A stretch of DNA of 64,000 bases from Ulva prolifera. Its lineage: Eukaryota > Chlorophyta > Ulvophyceae > Ulvales > Ulvaceae. Positions 58,333 through 64,000 of the stretch are shown in pieces. A program made the position numbers and the translations under genes. Below the pieces are notes generated by a model. That model was not told where the DNA came from. It worked only from the letters and a program-made list of their open reading frames with translations, and made no database searches. Within the stretch, counting starts at the first letter, position 1; every line of letters begins with the position of its first letter. The DNA is taken from NCBI GenBank assembly GCA_023078555.1, contig CM041198.1, positions 11,847,874 to 11,911,873 of the forward strand. The letters run 5' to 3'.

Positions 58333-60236
58333 GCGGCACCTGCAGAGTCTTGCCGCTACCCATTGTCTGCACAGCACCACCACGCGTCAGGCGCCATGCC
58401 CATGCTGCAGCGTCTGCGATGCAACAAGTACTAGAGTCAGCTCCCAGTGCCGTCCGGCGATTAGTAGTTACACCCCGGCAAATGCTGGTACACAGCAGGC
58501 CACCCACAGAGCCACAACGGACTGGCGCTGGCAGAAAAGAGCAGCCAAAGCGGCTCAGTCACACTAGGGGTGGAGTGCGCCACGCTTGTGCATGGCCACC
58601 AGGGCCACAGCGGGCAGGCCGGGTGCAGCAGCAGCCGCACCTGTGCAAGGATGGCGCCGCCGGCATGGCAGGGCGCATCGTCGGCCTCCTGAGAGCTGCT
58701 GCCGCCGTTCGCGGCGCGGGCCGCCGCCACCTCCTGCCGGTGCTTTCGCCACAGCTCACTGTCATGATCAAGGATGATAGTGTCAAACAGGTGTCTGAGG
58801 CCGTCCACCTGCCAGGGCTTGAGGCGCTCTTTGATGCGCCTCGGGATCATCGCCTGCATCATCACTGGGGTCACTCTCAGGCTGTACCCCGTGCCGCACA
58901 CCTGGCCGGTACTAAAGCAGGTTTGTTTTGACCCGGGAACGACCCCGTCTGGCAGCCAGACATGGTGTAGTCAGAGGTGCAAAATCCTGCTGTCACAGCC
59001 TCAGGGTTGGCGCACTGCTGGGTTGGTCACCCCCGGTGCGGGAATGGAAACACTGCACTCATCTGCTCGCATAGCTGCTGAGAGCAGGGTAAGCATGCCA
59101 GACTGCCCGTTTCCCGCTCCTTGTAGCATCCATTGGGCCCTAGCCAGTAGACACAGTAACAGTAGCATGCGGCACAGGCAATGACTTGAATTGCAGTGGC
59201 AGCAGCCCGAGACACTCACGCACACGCACATGGCGGCGAGGCCTGACTGCGAGACCAGGATGCACGCACCTGCCGAGAGTCCCGGAAGAGCGGCACGACG
59301 TCCAGCGACGCGCCAACAACCGCGCGGACCTTGGGGTCGTCTTGCACCCTGGCCGGCTCGCGGAGGCCGCCGCGACCCGTGCCGCCCGGCACACGGGAAC
59401 GCCTCACCTGCCGGCCGCGGCCCGCTGCTTGGGCAAGTGGCTGGGCGACACGCCCCACATTTGCCGCCGTGCTGTCGCCGCAATGCTTCGGAAAGCGGGG
59501 CGAGGCCGGCTCAGGTGTGGTGCGCGGCAGCTTTGCCGCAGGCTCTGGCGCCGGGCCCCACTCTTCGCCACTGCTGTCGGAGTCGCCGAGGCCGGCGGTG
59601 AGGCCACGGCGCCGCTTACGGACAGGGGCCACTGCCATGCAGTCGGCGCTGCTGTCCGACTCAGCTCGCACAGGCGGCTTCAGCGGAGACGCTGGCTCTG
59701 AGGCCGCGGGTGCGGGTGGAGGCCCAGCAGCTGCCTGCGGCGTAGTGGCAGGCTGCGGCGAGGGCGCGGCAGCTGGAAGCGGACATGTGGCGGCTGGCGG
59801 CAGCGGCGGGGGTGGTGCGGCCCCTGGCGGCGCGGCAGGTGGCAGCTGTGCTGCAGCCACCTGCTCACCCGCAGCAAGCCAGTCCATGTTGTCTCGCAGC
59901 TGCATGGCTGCGGCTTGCAGGAGATTGGTGTCATGCTTGACAGCGGCACCTGCACACGCGCCACACCGGGATTGACGAGCTGAAATGAGTCGTGAAGACA
60001 TGTGTGGCGTGGTGTCCCCATGCATGTGACAATAACACCTGCGCAAGGGCACATGGCTGCAGTGCCTTGACGGCTGAGGTGTAGACTCATCTGATCCTTG
60101 ACCCTTCAATCTTGCAGAATTATCCGGTAGGACACGGTCAAGCCAGTGCCCCATTACTGCAGCTCGTGCGTGTGGGACATGCAGCACAGAGGCTGCGTCC
60201 ATGTCGGGCGCTTCGCTGCCGAGAACTAAATACATG
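52272..60236 (-). CDS. ATRX/ARIP4-like SNF2 chromatin-remodelling ATPase
   Basis: Nuclear ATP-dependent DNA translocase. Supported exons: 60236-59270, 58901-58641, 58366-58340, 58184-58011, 57563-57138, 56624-56256, from 55893, ending 55367, ending 54787, 54615-54298, and 54080-52272. Helicase motifs: LKPWQVDGLRHLFD; I, TMGSGKTLQ (27-nt exon); Ia, VVMLVPANVLYNC; II, VVIIDEAHCIRN; III, ALSGFPLMNSVDEYFQM; then LPPKLEAVIAVRM, SPKAKLVIALVQD, V, CGVGINLTAATRAI, and VI, QAAARIHRLGQKKP. The Y-F-Q-M, LPPK and A-V-R-M context favours the ATRX/ARIP4 (Rad54L2) branch. The N-terminal exon is disordered, with SDSSADC and RKRRRG. The last exon adds about 600 disordered residues ending QVIVIDDDDDDDDADA, a canonical SUMO-interacting motif. 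Three small joins in 54.8-55.9 kb are unresolved. The 5' end is not fixed. Confidence 0.85.
55306..55339. repeat. Double G-run (14 + 19)
   Basis: G runs at 55306-55319 and 55321-55339, separated by one C. They lie inside an SNF2 intron about 30 bases after its donor (exon end 55367) and are poly-C in the transcript. Confidence 0.9.
56908..56937. repeat. 30-base G-run in an SNF2 intron
   Basis: Thirty consecutive G on the + strand, within the intron between exons 57563-57138 and 56624-56256 of the minus-strand SNF2 gene. Confidence 0.9.
57600..57900 (-). mobile_element. Probable tRNA-derived SINE (degenerate)
   Basis: Read on the minus strand, 57,900 to 57,800 resembles a tRNA head: an A-box-like segment (GTCCAACGGGTTGAGGACGG), then a good B box, GGGTTCGATTC, at about 57,790-57,810. 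About 190 bases further on it ends in a short TTTAC/TTTACTTTAC tail at about 57,605-57,650. It lies in an SNF2 intron between exons 58184-58011 and 57563-57138. A second GGTTCGATTCC on the + strand at 57,788 creates a partial inverted repeat. The T-stem and acceptor stem do not pair properly, so it is not a working tRNA. No clear target duplication was found. Confidence 0.5.
58304..58333. repeat. 30-base G-run beside the Walker A microexon
   Basis: Thirty consecutive G on the + strand. In the transcript they are C, starting six bases into the intron that follows the 27-nt Walker A exon (58366-58340). Confidence 0.95.
58340..58366 (-). other. 27-nt microexon encoding the SNF2 Walker A motif
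   Basis: Codes for exactly TMGSGKTLQ, between a CAG acceptor and a GTGCCG donor. The flanking exons end GGAILAQ and begin SIILALLFMAV. All junctions are phase 0, and the joined product matches the SNF2 helicase motif I context. It is part of the SNF2 gene listed above. Confidence 0.88.
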
Positions 60237-60263
60237 CTGCAGGTACGCATGCAGGGGTTAGGA

Positions 60264-60287
60264 GGGGGGGGGGGGGGGGGGGGGGGG
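60264..60287. repeat. 24-base G-run
   Basis: Twenty-four consecutive G on the + strand, immediately inside a probable intron whose donor (GTGCCC in minus-strand sense) follows the coding segment ending LPGITS. Confidence 0.9.
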
Positions 60288-60289
60288 CA

Positions 60290-63200
60290 CTCGTGATTCC
60301 AGGCAGCTGCGCCGCACAGGTGCGGTGGTCCAGGGGCGCGGACACTGGCGGAATCGTTTCGGCAACTTCACTCATCCGAGGTGAGAACCGGTACAGCCGC
60401 GGCGGCTCGCGTGCTGTGGACGGCCACACGCAGATCTCTCCTTGATAGACGCAGCCAGGGTATCTGCCTCGCCATTCCTCCGCAGGCCCCCCTGCCGACT
60501 GCGCTTCGGGCCCCCCTGCGTCGTGGCCTGCGATCATCTGGGGCGCTGCAAAATGACTCTGCTCCTTCCCGAAGAATCGTGTGGCAATGACCTGCACACG
60601 CAGCGCGGGCGTGAGGGGCAGGCAGCCGACGCCCGGGCCAGAGGGCGCGCTGTGACTTGTGTGCGGTGGTTCTAGCTTGTCCACTGCTCGGCCATGACGC
60701 GCCGCCGCCGGTCCGGCTGTTCCAGGCCATACATGTGTGCATTCCAGCCCGCGCCAGTCCCACCGACCCACACCTGCAGCCCCACAGGGGGCCGACAACC
60801 CCCTCCCGCAGCCGTGTCGCAGATCCCCTATGTTCAACACGCTATGCATGGCCACATGGCCGCAGCGCCACCGGCGGGGGGCCATGCGCTTGCAGCAGTG
60901 CGACGGGCGCACCTCCTTCATGACAGCGACAGGCAGCAGCCCGCCGGCAACCAGCACGTCATCGCACAGGTGTGCCACAGGGCTGCGCGCGGCACGGCAG
61001 AGCATCGCATGCGCGGCCTCGTGCCGGGGCGGCAGGCCGGCGGCCTCGCAGACGTGCTGGGACAGGGTGCCCCGGGGCGTGCGGGTGGCCCGCATGCGGC
61101 ACGTGGCCCGGCGCAGCCGCGCCAGGGGACTCTCCCACACCGCAGCGCCGCCTGGCGCATCTGCAGGCATGGGCTGTACTGCATCCGTGTCGGTCGCCGC
61201 CTCAAGGGTACGCTCCAGCATCGGCGGCAGCAACCATGGCTGAACGCGCGGCGGCAGCGGTGCCTGCCCCTCGGTCAGAATCGGCACTGCACCATGGCCC
61301 ACCAGTCAGGCTAGCTGCGACACACACACGTTCAGCAGAGTCCCTTGCTGGAGTGTCTGATGGCCATGTCTGCAGAGCTATGCGTGCACGCAGGCGGCAG
61401 GCACAGGCGGACATGCCCGGCAGTGGCGGCATCAGGCCCCACTGGCACACAGGGAAGGCCACGGGTACCGGCAACTGCGTGCTGGGACAGTGCAAGGGAG
61501 GCGGGAGGGGGCGCACGTGCAGCTGCGCGCATGTTGGCGTGCCACACAGCCGCATGGTGCAGCAGGCGCTTCAATGTGGTACGGGCCGCTTCCACACGGG
61601 CCTTGTTGCCTCCGCGCTTATAGACACTGTCAATCGTTGTCAATTCGATCTGCAGGCACGGCACGCTGGGGGAGCTTCAAAGGAAGTGGATGGACACTGT
61701 GCTTCAAGCGATTTGGCCGGCCGAGGCTGCCAGGTGAGCCGCTGAGGCTGAACGGCATGCCGTCTTGCAGACAGCTGTGACAGATGCACCCCTAGCAGCA
61801 GTGAAGCAGCGGGCAGTAGCAACAGCTGCAAAAGGCGCGGAGACGCAGGGCACATGCATGCCAGGCCAACCCCTGGAGGGAGGTGCCTACCTGTGGTCGC
61901 GCCGGGGATGGAGAGAAGACGGGCTCCAGCACGTGCCTCAGCTCTAGGTCTCGGACGCGCTTGGTGAGGTCGCGGCCGAGAAGCGGATTTGACGCTGTTT
62001 CCATGTGGGCGCTCTTGAAGTCGATGCACAGGACATGGGCGAGGCACGGGAAACGGGCGCAGATGTGGGCCGTGCACCGCCGCAGCATTTCCAGCACCGC
62101 CGGCGACGCTGCTTGCAGGCTTGGTTGCGGGCTGTCGACAAGATCCTCCAGAGCAGCAACCGCGATAGACAGCACCTGCACCTACTCCCACCAGTGCACC
62201 GCCTGCCTCCGGCCGGGAGCACCGCAACAGTGCATGCGACAGCGCTCTAACCTTTCGATCCATACACCTCCCTGCAGGGATACGTCCTCTGGGGCCAGCC
62301 GTCCCAGAAATACCCCAGGCAGTCTACGTCGGAAGCATATAGCACGGGTCTGCATCCCGCGTCACTGCGGAGAATGCCTGTGCCTATTCGCACGGCTCCA
62401 TCAAACATGCACTCTCAGCTTAAGCGCAGACACAGCTGCTTGTCACGCTGCGCATGCTGCATGGTGGCACGAGCGGGCGCACCTGGTCCAGCCACCGCAG
62501 CGGGCGCGATGCCTGCAGCATCACATACACGCAGCGGCCTTCGTCAGCGCCATGGCCGCCGTCCCGGCTGGGCGCCTCATACAGGTCCTGTGACTGCCCA
62601 TGGTGCGGTGCGGGGGCCTCAAACACGATGAGCGTGCCGTTCGAGGGGTACACCACGCCCCCCCGCCGCAGCTCCGGTTCCAGCTGCAACACCACAGACT
62701 GGGCTTCCTGGCACCGCTGCCGGGCCTCTCGCACGGGCAGACTTGCTAGCTTGTCAAGCCCGGATGCGAGCCACGGCGGCAGGGGCGCCTGCGGCGTTGG
62801 ATGTGCGGCCGCCCAGTACTGTGCGTAGCTATCCTCTTCAGAGTCACCAGCCGGTGCCGCCTCTTCAGGCGTATCCTGCAGGCACATCCGACGCCCATGG
62901 TGCGACATCAACGCTCCACCATGCAGCCCCGGGCCCCCGGCCCCGCCACGGTGACCGTGCCCCTCAAGTGCGCCGTAAAGCAACAGGCGGCCACAACACC
63001 GTGAACCAACCGGAAAAGCAACAGATCGGGGAGACGGGCACGTAATGCAAGCGCAACGTCGGCCATCAGACATGCTACTAAACGTGGAAACGACATTCCA
63101 GCATGCAGTCGACCCGCCGGCGCGATCCACCATGGATGCCCAGGCAGCAGCACTTCATGCAGGAGCGCACATGTACCAGCTGCGAGCCTGCTGCCACGCC

Positions 63201-64000
63201 GGTATCAGCAGGGTCATCATCAGCAGCAGCTACACCTGCCGGCAACGCAAATACCGCCCCTGTCGCGTCAACTTCACCTGTTCCAGCCGATAGAGGGTCT
63301 GGTAGTGGCGCCGGGCCGAGGTCGGGGCTGACTGGGCCGCTCTCAGTGTGTGGCCCATGCGGCTCGGGCTCTTGCGCTGCCTCCAGCAAGGGAGCCACCA
63401 TGCTGCCGCCTGTCTCGTGCCCACCCGAGTCATCACCTTCACCCCCGCCTGGGACGGCTCCGTCACCGGCAGCCGGGACCTCCGACCCTGGTGCTGCAGC
63501 GCTCTCATCTGCGGAGAGCGCACCGCCCGCCCCGTGGCCGCCACCCGCAGCAGGCTCTGGGCCCTGACTCGCTGCACCATGCCGTTCGGCTGCGCCGCCA
63601 CCTGCCCCGGACCCCGAGACTCCAGCGCCGCACGGTGCCGACACCTCATCCTGGGCTGAGCTGTCCAGACCGGACTCAGCGGCCGGCTGCTGCAGCAGAT
63701 CAGCCGAGTGCGCACCGACGGCAGCCAAAGGGCTGCTGGGGGCAGACGTCAGCCCATCGGCGGGGCTATCATCTGCCTCTTCCTCAGCCGCTGCATCCGC
63801 TTCGGCAGCATCCGCAGCAGCATCCCTGCCTGCCGGCGGGTCGGCAGCAGTGCCATCCCCCCCTCCACCGGCAGCAGTGTCTTCGTCTGCCTCATCTGCA
63901 TCTGCTGCTGTGCCGGCTTGGTCACCAGCAGCAGCACCATCATCGCCATCGTCAGCCGCCGCGCACACTTCATCCACATCCGCATCCACTGCGGCACCGC
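60290..64000 (-). CDS. Probable upstream exons of the SNF2 gene or a separate gene, cut by the window edge
   Basis: A series of minus-strand coding-like segments continues upstream of the SNF2 exons: VIATRFFGKEQSHFAAPQM ... GCVYQGEICVWPS (about 60.3-60.6 kb); LPPMLERTLEA ... LARLRRATCRMRATRTPRG ... GGLLPVAVMKE (60.9-61.3 kb); IDSVYKRGGNKARVEAARTT (61.5-61.65 kb); FPCLAHVLCIDFKSAHMETA ... VRDLELRHVLEPVF (61.9-62.15 kb); VVLQLEPELRRGGVVYPSNG and PLRWLDQV (62.5-62.9 kb); and an acidic Asp/Ala/Glu-rich tract (about 63.1-64.0 kb) open at the window edge. Many end at GTGC donors. No domain is recognised with confidence. The same strand, composition and spacing suggest one very long protein with the SNF2 gene, but the junction near 60.24-60.29 kb is not in phase in my model, so a separate gene is possible. 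Confidence 0.5.

Noticed and set aside
1-64000. CRISPR arrays, prophage, LTR elements or other virus-derived genes
   Set aside because: No spaced direct repeats, reverse transcriptase, integrase, capsid or long terminal repeats were seen; the window is ordinary nuclear DNA with spliceosomal introns.

Overview
This is nuclear DNA of a green plant lineage, most likely a chlorophyte alga and probably trebouxiophyte-like. The evidence is a major LHCII chlorophyll a/b protein with algal LHCBM features, a plastid ClpR subunit, a plant-type cytidine deaminase, a plant SGR2-type phospholipase, spliceosomal GT-AG introns, and the TGTAA motif (the usual green-algal polyadenylation signal) downstream of several stop codons. 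The class is inference. There are no operons, Shine-Dalgarno sites or CRISPR arrays, and no reverse transcriptase or capsid gene was seen. GC content is mosaic: about 7-12 kb, 43-46.7 kb and 52-64 kb are very GC-rich, and the rest is more balanced.

Layout. 1-7.1 kb is repeat-rich with no firm gene. It holds a perfect 34-bp palindrome, a 393-bp hAT-like MITE with an 8-bp target duplication nested in an older inverted repeat, and two diverged copies of a roughly 750-bp repeat. The genes are: SGR2/DDHD phospholipase A1 (-, 7.1-13.2 kb); WDR83/MORG1 (-, 14.2-15.7 kb); DUF3054 membrane protein (+, 16.0-17.9 kb); SLC35F-type transporter (+, 18.3-20.0 kb); branched-chain 2-oxoacid dehydrogenase E1 beta (-, 20.4-22.7 kb); cytidine deaminase (+, 23.5-24.4 kb); LHCII protein (+, 25.9-27.4 kb); ribosomal protein eL20/L18a (-, 30.5-31.6 kb); DnaJ-type zinc-finger protein (+, about 32.4-32.9 kb); ClpR4-like (-, 33.4-35.0 kb); a possible Borealin-like protein (+, 36.7-37.7 kb); a peroxisomal-type nucleotide carrier (+, 38.4-40.2 kb); a large disordered protein with LxxLL-like motifs (+, 43.6-46.7 kb); a conserved plant/algal protein possibly of the DUF3598 group (-, 47.2-51.4 kb); and a very large ATRX/ARIP4-like SNF2 remodeller (-, 52.3 to at least 60.2 kb, with probable upstream exons to the window edge).

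The genes are mostly unrelated housekeeping, plastid and nuclear functions, as expected for a eukaryotic chromosome arm. Most exon models below were joined by hand and are consistent in reading phase from start to stop. The main cross-gene signals are three. About half of the inferred 5' splice sites start GTGC. Long poly-C tracts (in transcript sense) sit just inside several introns. The SNF2 Walker A motif is carried by a 27-nt microexon. Nothing in the window is a clear new defence or metabolic system.
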